Assembly (NCBI GenBank): GCA_028817755.1
Contig: JAPPPA010000236.1
Coordinates: 1 to 17,195 of the forward strand
Source of the DNA: Gammaproteobacteria bacterium
Lineage (GTDB): Bacteria > Pseudomonadota > Gammaproteobacteria > JAPPPA01
Reading direction: 5' to 3'
DNA length: 17,195 bases
In this document: one piece after another, positions 8,709 through 15,589 of the stretch
Numbering within the stretch: the stretch's first letter is position 1
How the letters are laid out: every line of letters begins with the position of its first letter
Translations under genes and position numbers: made by a program
The notes under the pieces: generated by a model
Seen by the model: the letters and a program-made list of their open reading frames with translations, nothing else
The model's database searches: none
What the model was told of the DNA's origin: nothing

Positions 8709-9641
8709 ATGCAAATATCACAAGACAGCAAGCTCTACTGGTTGTTACAACGCGCTTATTTTCCGGCTCTGATTGTCGGTCTACCCGCTTGCGCGTGGTT
8801 AGCGATGCAGAGCGGTGTGCATTTTGCCGTTGCTACTTACGGCGGCGTGGCCGCAGCAGGTTTGATCTACTTTGTATTTGAGCGGCTAATGCCTTATCGC
8901 GCGAAATGGAACCAGCTAGATGGCGATTTAAGCAACGACATTATCAGCGGCACCATTGCTTACGGCATTCTGCCCAAAATGCTTAGCCCGCTTTATATCG
9001 CGTTCTTGGCTGGCGGCACGGCTTGGCTGGCGTCATTAGCAGGCGGCGGCTTGTGGCCGTCTGACTGGCCGATAGCGGCGCAGGTAGTGTTATTGATGCT
9101 GGCTGGCGATGCGGGCCGTTATTGGGGCCACCGCTTAGCCCATGAAGTGCCATTTTTGTGGCGCTTTCACGCGGTACACCATTCCGCCACGCGCCTATGG
9201 TTTTGGAACGCAACGCGTCAGCACCCAGTCGACAAGGCGTGGTTTACCTTCACCGAACTATTAGTGCCCACCCTGCTTGGCGTGCATGGTGAGGTGCTTG
9301 GCTTGTACTTTATTGCGACAGCAGTGTGCGGCTTTGCTCAACACTGCAATGTCGATCTCAAACTAGGGCCGCTGTATTGGTTCTTTAACGTGGTGGAACT
9401 GCACCGCTGGCACCATTCCAAAGAAATTGCCGAGTCCGACAACAATTACGGCAACAACCTGATTGTGTATGACCGCTTATTTGGCACTTATTTCCATCCG
9501 GAACGGCAGAAAGGCGATAGCACTGGCGTAGGCGATATTGGACTATTGAACCCAGGCTATCCGAAACATTATTTGGGCCAGTTAATGGCACCATTTAAAA
9601 AGAATTCAGACAAACCGCCGGGTTACAGCGCCGAAACATAA
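8709..9641 (+). CDS. Sterol desaturase / fatty acid hydroxylase family protein
   Basis: A 310-residue membrane di-iron oxygenase of the fatty acid hydroxylase superfamily. The histidine clusters that bind the two irons are present: HRLAH (141-145), HAVHH (154-158), an isolated H212 and HRWHH (232-236). Hydrophobic helices lie at about 17-34, 40-57, 85-110 and 122-135. Family enzymes hydroxylate or desaturate sterols, carotenoids or acyl chains; bacterial substrates are mostly unknown. The GYPKHYLGQLMAPF segment near the C-terminus is common in bacterial members. It lies 5 bases after the EamA gene and 30 bases before the crotonase gene, suggesting a lipid-related operon. No sterol biosynthesis genes are in view. 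Confidence 0.92.
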   Translation: MQISQDSKLYWLLQRAYFPALIVGLPACAWLAMQSGVHFAVATYGGVAAAGLIYFVFERLMPYRAKWNQLDGDLSNDIISGTIAYGILPKMLSPLYIAFLAGGTAWLASLAGGGLWPSDWPIAAQVVLLMLAGDAGRYWGHRLAHEVPFLWRFHAVHHSATRLWFWNATRQHPVDKAWFTFTELLVPTLLGVHGEVLGLYFIATAVCGFAQHCNVDLKLGPLYWFFNVVELHRWHHSKEIAESDNNYGNNLIVYDRLFGTYFHPERQKGDSTGVGDIGLLNPGYPKHYLGQLMAPFKKNSDKPPGYSAET

Positions 9642-9660
9642 AAACAGGCTGCTCCGGCAT

Positions 9661-9666
9661 AAGGAG
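9661..9666 (+). promoter_or_regulatory. Ribosome binding site fixing a GTG start
   Basis: AAGGAG lies 5 bases before the GTG at 9672. It is one of the strongest Shine-Dalgarno matches in the window and supports the non-ATG start of the crotonase gene. Confidence 0.75.
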
Positions 9667-9671
9667 ACAGC

Positions 9672-10586
9672 GTGGACACCCTAAAAACCATGACCTATGC
9701 GCGCGACGGCAAGATCGCGCGCATTACCCTTAATCGCCCAGAACGCGGCAACGGCATCACCATGGATTTGCCGAAAGAACTGACCGCCTGCGTAGAGAAA
9801 GCCAACCTTGACCCCGAAGTGCACGTAATCGCCCTATCCGGTAAAGGCACTGGTTTCTGCGGCGGCTATGACTTGGTGGATAGCGCCGAGAAGTTACAAA
9901 TCGGCGAGCCTGATCCAAGCCGACCTGAAGACTCACCGCTAGACCCCAAAGTACAAATCAAAAACCACATGCCCAATAGCAATTGGGACCCTACCGTGGA
10001 CTACGCCATGATGAGCCGCAATGTAAAAGGCTTTATGAGCCTATTCCATTCGGAAAAACCCGTGGTCTGCAAAGTGCATGGGTTCTGCGTGGCTGGCGGC
10101 ACCGATATGGCTTTGTGTTCTGATTTGCTGGTGATTGAAGACGACGCCAAAATTGGCTACCCACCGGCACGCGTTTGGGGCTCGCCCACTACCTCTATTT
10201 GGGCTTATCGCATGGGCATTGAAAAGGCCAAGCGCCTACTCTTTACCGGCGACTGCCTAAACGGCAAAGAAGCCGTGGAATGGGGTTTGGCGATTGAATC
10301 AGCGCCTAAAGAAGATTTAGATGAACGTTTTGAGGTGTTGTTGGGTCGTATAGCCCAGATGCCAATTAACCAGCTGATTATGATGAAGCTGCTGTTAAAT
10401 CAAACCATGATGGCTCAGGGCTTACATAGCACTCAGATCATGGGCACCTTCTTCGACGGTATTACCCGGCACACACAAGAAGGCTACGATTTTCAGCAGT
10501 CAGCCATGAAAAACGGCTTTAAAGATGCCGTGCGCCAACGTGATGAACCATTCGGCGATTTTGGAATGTCTACATTCAAAGGCTAA
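9672..10586 (+). CDS. Crotonase/enoyl-CoA hydratase family protein with altered catalytic residues
   Basis: A 304-residue crotonase-fold protein acting on an acyl-CoA. The start is GTG, supported by AAGGAG 6 bases upstream. The oxyanion-hole segments are visible: GKGTGFCGGYDL (57-68) and VHGFCVAGGTDMALCSDLLV (135-154). A roughly 40-residue insertion follows the first, so it is longer than the 260-residue norm. By alignment with rat mitochondrial enoyl-CoA hydratase, the first catalytic Glu is replaced by Asp145 and the second falls at Pro165 in AKIGYPPARVWG. Classical hydration is therefore doubtful; an isomerase, hydrolase or other crotonase chemistry is possible. It follows the sterol-desaturase-family gene closely and precedes a TetR regulator, in keeping with a small acyl-CoA or lipid cluster. 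Fold secure, reaction unknown. Confidence 0.92.
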   Translation: MDTLKTMTYARDGKIARITLNRPERGNGITMDLPKELTACVEKANLDPEVHVIALSGKGTGFCGGYDLVDSAEKLQIGEPDPSRPEDSPLDPKVQIKNHMPNSNWDPTVDYAMMSRNVKGFMSLFHSEKPVVCKVHGFCVAGGTDMALCSDLLVIEDDAKIGYPPARVWGSPTTSIWAYRMGIEKAKRLLFTGDCLNGKEAVEWGLAIESAPKEDLDERFEVLLGRIAQMPINQLIMMKLLLNQTMMAQGLHSTQIMGTFFDGITRHTQEGYDFQQSAMKNGFKDAVRQRDEPFGDFGMSTFKG

Positions 10587-10619
10587 CTGTAAAAGTCTTT
10601 TGGTTAAGTTTGGCTTATA

Positions 10620-10633
10620 ATTACGTTAGTAAT
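10620..10633. promoter_or_regulatory. Palindrome and -10-like box upstream of the TetR gene
   Basis: ATTAC-GTTA-GTAAT forms a 14-bp inverted repeat 16 bases before the TetR start, overlapping the end of a TATAAT (10616-10621) that would serve as a -10 box. This is the usual place for an autoregulatory TetR operator. No good -35 at 17-bp spacing is seen, so the promoter itself is tentative. Confidence 0.5.
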
Positions 10634-10649
10634 ATTTAAGCCCAGCCAG

Positions 10650-11249
10650 ATGAAATACGCGCCAGATCACAAACAGAACGTTACCGAAAAACTAAAGGCT
10701 CACGCGGCTAGTCAAATCCGTAAAAACGGAGCTGAAGGTGTGTCGGTAAAGTCTGTGATGGCAGCCGAGGGCATGACCGTTGGCGGCTTCTATGCACACT
10801 TTGATTCCAAAGAAAGCCTGCTGATTGAAGCCGTACGCACCGCCTTTGTAGACGTACAGAAAAACTTCTACGACTTAATGGAAGATGACTTTGATATCAG
10901 CTGGTTACAAGCTGTTATTAATGATTATTTGAGCACAGACCACCGCGACAATCCCGCCGAAGGATGCCCTGCTGGCGCCTTGCTAGGCGACATGCCGCGC
11001 CAAAGCGAAACCGTACGCACCGCGTTTGAAGAAGAGCTAAAAGGCCTTGTTGAGCGCTACATGGTTAAGCTGGCGAACCTTTCTGAAAAAGACTGCCATA
11101 AGCTCGCGGTTGGACTGATTGCCATGCTCACCGGCGGCCTGCAGTTAGCGCGCTCAATGGCAAGCACCGAATACTCTGATGAAGTACTGAAAAGCTGTAT
11201 TTTCTCGGCTCAGCGTTTGATTGAAACGGCTGGTGCAGAAGAAGCATAA
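10650..11249 (+). CDS. TetR/AcrR family transcriptional regulator
   Basis: A 199-residue repressor with an N-terminal TetR helix-turn-helix (about 12-57), recognisable in GAEGVSVKSVMAAEGMTVGG followed by FYAHFDSKESLLIEAV. The C-terminal ligand domain contains the PAEGCPAGALLGDMPRQ stretch typical of one TetR subgroup. Such proteins sense small hydrophobic ligands and often control the genes beside them, so the crotonase, desaturase-type or EamA genes are candidate targets. A 14-bp palindrome just upstream suggests autoregulation. Its last 40 bases overlap the 3' end of the convergent GIY-YIG gene. Family secure; ligand and regulon inferred. Confidence 0.94.
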   Translation: MKYAPDHKQNVTEKLKAHAASQIRKNGAEGVSVKSVMAAEGMTVGGFYAHFDSKESLLIEAVRTAFVDVQKNFYDLMEDDFDISWLQAVINDYLSTDHRDNPAEGCPAGALLGDMPRQSETVRTAFEEELKGLVERYMVKLANLSEKDCHKLAVGLIAMLTGGLQLARSMASTEYSDEVLKSCIFSAQRLIETAGAEEA

Positions 11250-11509
11250 GCTTGCACCAAGCTCTCCTTCTCCGCCTTTTTTAGGCGTTTTACCGCATAT
11301 TCACGCTTATAGGCGGCAACCTTGTCGCCCACCTCTTCTACATACGCCAACACCAACGGCCCTTTGCCCTTTAACGCCTTGGCCGCCTTTGGTCCACTGC
11401 TTTGGTGCTCAGCAAAACGGCGCGCTACGTCTTTAGTAATGCCGGTATACAGCACACCTTTAGCGGTGCGCACCATGTACAAATACCAGTTTTCGGTTGC
11501 CTCTGTCAT
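11210..11509 (-). CDS. GIY-YIG nuclease family protein (UPF0213-like)
   Basis: A 99-residue single-domain GIY-YIG protein. The degenerate GIY half is WYLYMV (8-13) and the YIG half is YTGIT (21-25), followed by conserved Arg30/Arg31 and His35 in ARRFAEH and the metal-binding Glu70 in YKREYAVKRL. This matches the small UPF0213/YhbQ group, whose E. coli member has been linked to DNA damage; the true substrate is unclear. All expected catalytic residues are present, so it is probably active. Its 3' end overlaps that of the TetR gene by 40 bases on the opposite strand, and no terminator lies between them. Confidence 0.9.
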   Translation of the reverse strand: MTEATENWYLYMVRTAKGVLYTGITKDVARRFAEHQSSGPKAAKALKGKGPLVLAYVEEVGDKVAAYKREYAVKRLKKAEKESLVQAYASSAPAVSIKR

Positions 11510-11558
11510 AGCCGCATTGCAGCAGCTTTAGCCCAGAAATAAAAGCCCTTTTCTGGTA

Positions 11559-11587
11559 CCCTGCGCGCCTTCGCGCGGCCCACAGGG
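11559..11587 (+). promoter_or_regulatory. GC-rich hairpin at the SulP gene start
   Basis: CCCTG CGCGC (11559-11568), loop CTTC, then GCGCG (11573-11577), a short bulge and CAGGG (11583-11587) form a stable hairpin ending one base before the first possible ATG of the SulP gene. It would bury the only AGGG near that start, so it either represses translation or shows that the start lies further downstream. Confidence 0.5.
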
Positions 11588-11588
11588 A

Positions 11589-13166
11589 ATGTTGGCAACA
11601 AAGCGCATCACCTCTTACCTTGGGTTCAACATGGTTCAGCAAATCACGTCTCGCTTAAACCCATCGGCTATGCGTGCCGATATTCTTTCTGGTCTTACCG
11701 TAGCGCTAGCGCTGGTACCAGAAGCCGTTGCTTTCGCTTTAATCGCTCAAGTGCCAATTACTGCCGGCCTATACGCCGCGTTTATGGTGGGCATGATTAC
11801 GGCTGTTGCTGGCGGTCGCCCAGGTATGATTTCTGGTGCTACCGGCGCCTTGGCTGTGGTTATGGTGGCCTTAGTTGTTCAACACGGCGTGGAATATCTA
11901 TTCGCCACCGTGGTGCTAATGGGGATTATTCAGGTGCTCGCCGGTGCCGCCAAGCTGGGTAAATTTATCCGCATGGTGCCCCACCCGGTCATGCTCGGTT
12001 TTGTGAACGGCTTAGCCATTGTGATTTTCTTAGCGCAGCTGAATCAGTTCAAAGTACCTGATGCAGACGGCGTATTGCAGTGGATGCAAGGCGTAGAGAT
12101 GATCACCATGCTGAGCATTGTGGGCATCACAATGGCGATCATTTTGATTCTGCCGCGCTTTACTACAGCCATCCCTTCTGCACTAGTCGCTATTGTGGTT
12201 ACCAGCCTCGCGACCATCTTCCTAGAGCTAGACACACGTACCGTTGGCGACTTAGCCAGCATTGGTGGCAGCCTGCCGAGCTTTGCGATTCCAGACATCC
12301 CTTACAACTGGGAAACCTTCAAAATCATCCTGCCGTACGCCATTACTTTGGCGGCCATTGGCTTGATTGAGTCGCTACTGACCATGTCGCTAATCGATGA
12401 GATGACTGACACCCACGGTAAAGCCAACCGCGAATGTGCAGGCCAAGGTGTTGCCAATATTGCGACTGGTTTCTTCGGCGGCATGGGCGGCTGCGCCATG
12501 ATTGGTCAGAGCATGATTAACATTAACTCTGGCGGCCGTGGTCGTTTGTCTGGCTTCTCTGCTGGGCTGTTCTTGTTGAGCTTTATCCTCTTTGCCTCAC
12601 CGCTGATTGAGCGTATCCCAGTGGCGGCGCTTATTGGCGTAATGTTTATCGTGGTGATCAAGACCTTTGAATGGTCTAGCTTCCGTATTCTGAACAAGAT
12701 TCCACGCCACGATGCCTTCGTGCTGATTTTGGTATCGGTTGTGACTGTATTTACCGATTTGGCCATGGCGGTTGTGATTGGCGTGATTGTGGCGTCACTG
12801 GTATTTGCTTGGGAAAGCGCTAAGCACATCACCGCCAACGTGCGTATTAACAACGATGGCAGCAAAGTTTACGAGCTACACGGCCTGTTGTTCTTCGGCT
12901 CAATCAAGTACTTCCGTGACCTATTCACACCACAGGATGACCCAGACGATGTGACTATCGAGTTCATCGGTTCTCGCGTATTGGATCACTCAGGCCTACA
13001 AGCGATTGATGCGCTAGCAGAGCGCTACACTGCCCTAGGCAAGACCCTACACCTACAACACCTAAGCGAAGAGTGCCGTGACCTTCTTAGCAAGGCTGGC
13101 CCGCTGGTTGAAGTGAATGTTAAGGAAGATCCGAAGTACCACGTTGCAACGGACGCCTTGGACTAA
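11589..13166 (+). CDS. SulP family inorganic anion transporter
   Basis: A protein of up to 525 residues in the SLC26/SulP family, an inner-membrane carrier for sulfate, bicarbonate or similar anions. The N-terminal signature ILSGLTVALALVPEAVAFAL (about 32-51) and LYAAFMVGMI, GGRPGMISGATGA (75-87) are clear, followed by about ten more hydrophobic segments to about 415. A cytoplasmic STAS domain ends the protein, with the DHSGL core at Asp466-Leu470. The first ATG has AGGG at only one base distance and inside a hairpin, so ATG 11631 (Met15, MVQQITSRLN) is an equally likely start, giving 511 residues. No carbonic anhydrase or sulfate-assimilation gene is adjacent, so the anion cannot be named. 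A terminator follows 20 bases after the stop. Confidence 0.94.
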   Translation: MLATKRITSYLGFNMVQQITSRLNPSAMRADILSGLTVALALVPEAVAFALIAQVPITAGLYAAFMVGMITAVAGGRPGMISGATGALAVVMVALVVQHGVEYLFATVVLMGIIQVLAGAAKLGKFIRMVPHPVMLGFVNGLAIVIFLAQLNQFKVPDADGVLQWMQGVEMITMLSIVGITMAIILILPRFTTAIPSALVAIVVTSLATIFLELDTRTVGDLASIGGSLPSFAIPDIPYNWETFKIILPYAITLAAIGLIESLLTMSLIDEMTDTHGKANRECAGQGVANIATGFFGGMGGCAMIGQSMININSGGRGRLSGFSAGLFLLSFILFASPLIERIPVAALIGVMFIVVIKTFEWSSFRILNKIPRHDAFVLILVSVVTVFTDLAMAVVIGVIVASLVFAWESAKHITANVRINNDGSKVYELHGLLFFGSIKYFRDLFTPQDDPDDVTIEFIGSRVLDHSGLQAIDALAERYTALGKTLHLQHLSEECRDLLSKAGPLVEVNVKEDPKYHVATDALD

Positions 13167-13186
13167 ACGCCAAGCTCTTAAGCAAC

Positions 13187-13216
13187 AAAAAAGCCCAGCA
13201 AATGCTGGGCTTTTTT
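13187..13216. terminator. Bidirectional intrinsic terminator
   Basis: GCCCAGC-AAAT-GCTGGGC is flanked by six A on the left and six T on the right, a textbook two-way intrinsic terminator. It sits between the convergent SulP and deaD genes and can end both. Confidence 0.93.
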
Positions 13217-13237
13217 ATGCGTAGTTAGAACTAAGGG

Positions 13238-15355
13238 TTACTTAGGCTTACGCTTCGGCTTGCCTTTGTTTTTCATGGCTGCCGCACGTACTTTCTTACG
13301 CGGTTTCTTGGCTTTGTCGTCACCGCCGTGGCGCTTACCTTTAAACGCTGGGCGGCTGCCGCCTTCACGGTCGCCATCAAACTGACGGTCGCGTGGTGGA
13401 CGTGGGCTACGCTCATCGTCATTAAAACGACGCTCAGCTTCACGATGACCACCGTGCGGTGGACGACGATCACGGCGCTCTTCACGACCACCGTCTCTGC
13501 GGCTGTCACGGCCGCCATCACGACGAGGACCACCACCAAAGCCACCTGAACGGCCATCACGACGTGGACCGCCAGGTTTGCCGCCACGTGGTTTCACTGC
13601 GTTTTCTTCTAGGTTGCCTTCAAAACGCGACAAGCCTAGTTTTTGGCCGCAGACCCAAACGCCTTTTAGGTGTTTGAATAAGTCTTTCGGCATGCCTTCT
13701 GGCAGATCAACTACCGAGAAGCTGTCGAACAATTCAATACGGCCAATGTTTTGAGAATCCAGACCGGCTTCGTTAGCAATCGCGCCAACAAGGTTGCCCG
13801 GTTTAACACCGTGCGCATGGCCTACTTCCACACGGAAGCGCTCCATGCCGTCTTCAAGACCACCCATCACATGTTCGCGTTTCTTCTTGTCACGCTCGGC
13901 ATCGCGTTGTGGGTCACGTTGCGGACGCTCACGGCGCTCTGGACGACGACTATCGCGTTCAAAGCGGCCACTGCGCTCGTTACCGCTATTGCCTTTGCCA
14001 TCGCGGGAAATGTTACGGAACTTGTGACGTTCGTCTAACAAGAACGGGCGACCACGACCAAGCTCTACCGCCAGTGCCGCAGCAATGTCTTCAAGCGGTA
14101 AGCCGGTTTGTTCTTGCAGGCCAGCGACTAAGTCACGGTATTGGGTTAAGTCGCGCTCTAGGCGTTTTTCAACGGTAGCCACCAAGCGTGTTTTACGCAT
14201 GGCGTTAATTTCGTCGACCGACGGTGCTTCCATCTCTTCGACTTTGCTGCGTGTGACTTTCTCAATCAGACGCAACATGCGTTGTTCACGCGGCTGCACA
14301 AACAAAATAGCATCACCTTCGCGGCCGGCACGGCCGGTACGGCCAATACGGTGTACGTAAGATTCTGGGTCGTGCGGAATGTCGTAGTTAATTACGTGGC
14401 TAATACGCTCTACGTCTAGGCCACGGGCGGCAACGTCGGTCGCCACTACTACATTCACTTTGCCGTTTTTCAGGCGCGTGACGGTTTTGTCACGCTGGTC
14501 TTGGCTTAAGTCACCATTGAGCGCTTCGGCAGAATGGCCTTGCGAGCGTAGGAAGTCAGCGACTTCAACGGTTGCCATCTTGGTGCGTACAAACACCATT
14601 ACGCCATCGGTTTCTTCGGCCTCTAATACGCGCGCAATCAGCTCCGCTTTTTGGCCACCGTGCACCAGTACAAATCGCTGACGAATAGAGTCATTGGTGG
14701 TTTCTTTGGCTTCAATTTTTACTTCGGCTGGATCATTCAAGTATTGCTTAGCAATACGCGCAACCTCGCGCGGCATGGTGGCCGAGAACAAGGCAATACG
14801 GCGATCTTCTGGTGCCTGTTCTAGCACCCATTCCACATCTTCAATAAAGCCCATGCGTAGCATTTCGTCAGCTTCATCGAGTACCAAGGTGTTTAGTTCA
14901 GACAGATCAAGATTGCCGCGACGCATATGGTCCATTACACGGCCAGGCGTACCTACAACAATGTCGGCACCGCGGCGCAACGCTGATGATTGTGGGCCGT
15001 ATGGCGAGCCACCATAAACCGATACCACGTTGCATTTCAGGTCACGTGCGCCATAGCTGGTGAAGGCCTCGGCCACCTGCTGTGCAAGCTCTCGGGTTGG
15101 TGCAAGCACAAGTGCAGTTGGTGACTTGCTGCGCATTGCCGGATCAAAGTCGCCCAGAATCGGCAACGCAAACGCGGCGGTTTTACCGGTACCGGTTTGC
15201 GCCATGCCAAGAATGTCGCGCCCTTCCAATAGCTCTGGAATAGCCGCGGCTTGAATTGGAGATGGGGTTTCGTAGCCCAGTTTAGATAACGCATTCAAAA
15301 TATGCGTCGGCAGCCCTAGCTCCGCAAAGCTAGGTACGTCATTCGTATCAGTCAT
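13238..15355 (-). CDS. deaD: DEAD-box ATP-dependent RNA helicase DeaD/CsdA
   Basis: A 705-residue cold-shock-type RNA helicase that unwinds structured RNA in ribosome assembly and mRNA decay. In order: Q motif (about 10-36), AQTGTGKT (52-59), PTRELAQQ (86-93), DEAD (160-163), SAT (191-193), RGLD (311-314) and HRIGRTGR (335-342). Next comes an Arg-rich linker (about 449-497), a DbpA-type RNA-binding domain (about 504-577) with EVGHAHGVKPGNLVGAI near its start, and a long Gly/Arg/Asp-rich basic tail (about 590-705) ending KNKGKPKRKPK. This is somewhat longer than E. coli CsdA (629), the excess being in linker and tail. I chose ATG 15355 over GTG 15364 because AGGTGAG lies just upstream at proper spacing and overlaps the GTG. 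A leader hairpin abuts this site, consistent with regulated translation. Confidence 0.96.
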   Translation of the reverse strand: MTDTNDVPSFAELGLPTHILNALSKLGYETPSPIQAAAIPELLEGRDILGMAQTGTGKTAAFALPILGDFDPAMRSKSPTALVLAPTRELAQQVAEAFTSYGARDLKCNVVSVYGGSPYGPQSSALRRGADIVVGTPGRVMDHMRRGNLDLSELNTLVLDEADEMLRMGFIEDVEWVLEQAPEDRRIALFSATMPREVARIAKQYLNDPAEVKIEAKETTNDSIRQRFVLVHGGQKAELIARVLEAEETDGVMVFVRTKMATVEVADFLRSQGHSAEALNGDLSQDQRDKTVTRLKNGKVNVVVATDVAARGLDVERISHVINYDIPHDPESYVHRIGRTGRAGREGDAILFVQPREQRMLRLIEKVTRSKVEEMEAPSVDEINAMRKTRLVATVEKRLERDLTQYRDLVAGLQEQTGLPLEDIAAALAVELGRGRPFLLDERHKFRNISRDGKGNSGNERSGRFERDSRRPERRERPQRDPQRDAERDKKKREHVMGGLEDGMERFRVEVGHAHGVKPGNLVGAIANEAGLDSQNIGRIELFDSFSVVDLPEGMPKDLFKHLKGVWVCGQKLGLSRFEGNLEENAVKPRGGKPGGPRRDGRSGGFGGGPRRDGGRDSRRDGGREERRDRRPPHGGHREAERRFNDDERSPRPPRDRQFDGDREGGSRPAFKGKRHGGDDKAKKPRKKVRAAAMKNKGKPKRKPK

Positions 15356-15589
15356 TTTTCTCACCTACAGGGCAGCGGTTTGGGCGCTGCAAAATGCGCG
15401 TATTGCGCGTACCGCCCTGCAGATATTGCTCTTCCCACAAACATCGAGCATCTGAAGATACGGCTTGTGTCCTCTCGGCCGTGCGCTTTGGCGCGGTCGG
15501 TCAATGGACAGAATTGGCCCTAGTATACAATGCCTGCGATTTTTTTGCTGCAGCGCACAAAATGCGCGCGCTACAAGGCAGGTAAAACG
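15356..15589. other. Divergent intergenic region, deaD / PhaC-like operon
   Basis: These 234 bases carry the transcription signals of both directions. Besides the deaD leader hairpin there is a TATACAAT (15524-15531) suited to a plus-strand -10 box, with TGGACA (15505-15510) as a poor, short-spaced -35. The 11-mer CAAAATGCGCG occurs twice (15390-15400, 15558-15568), each time flanked by GCGC. No small ORF or RNA gene is convincing here. Confidence 0.4.
15365..15422 (-). promoter_or_regulatory. Leader hairpin next to the deaD ribosome binding site
   Basis: On the minus strand, CTGCAGGGC (15422-15414) pairs with GCCCTGTAG (15373-15365) in a 9-bp stem with one G-U pair. A further GGT/ACC pairing and a GCGC-rich inner hairpin lie between the arms. 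The 3' arm ends at the deaD Shine-Dalgarno AGGTGAG. It could act as a translation control element for this cold-shock-type gene; a role is inferred. Confidence 0.45.

Noticed and set aside
13328..13549. Plus-strand Thr/Ala-rich open frame opposite deaD
   Set aside because: It is the antisense shadow of the Gly/Arg/Asp-repeat tail of deaD; the low-complexity composition explains the open frame.
15530..15589. Extended N-terminus of the PhaC-like protein from ATG 15530
   Set aside because: The added 20 residues overlap the probable promoter region and a GCGC inverted repeat, and the internal ATG at 15590 has a better ribosome site and gives the expected start.
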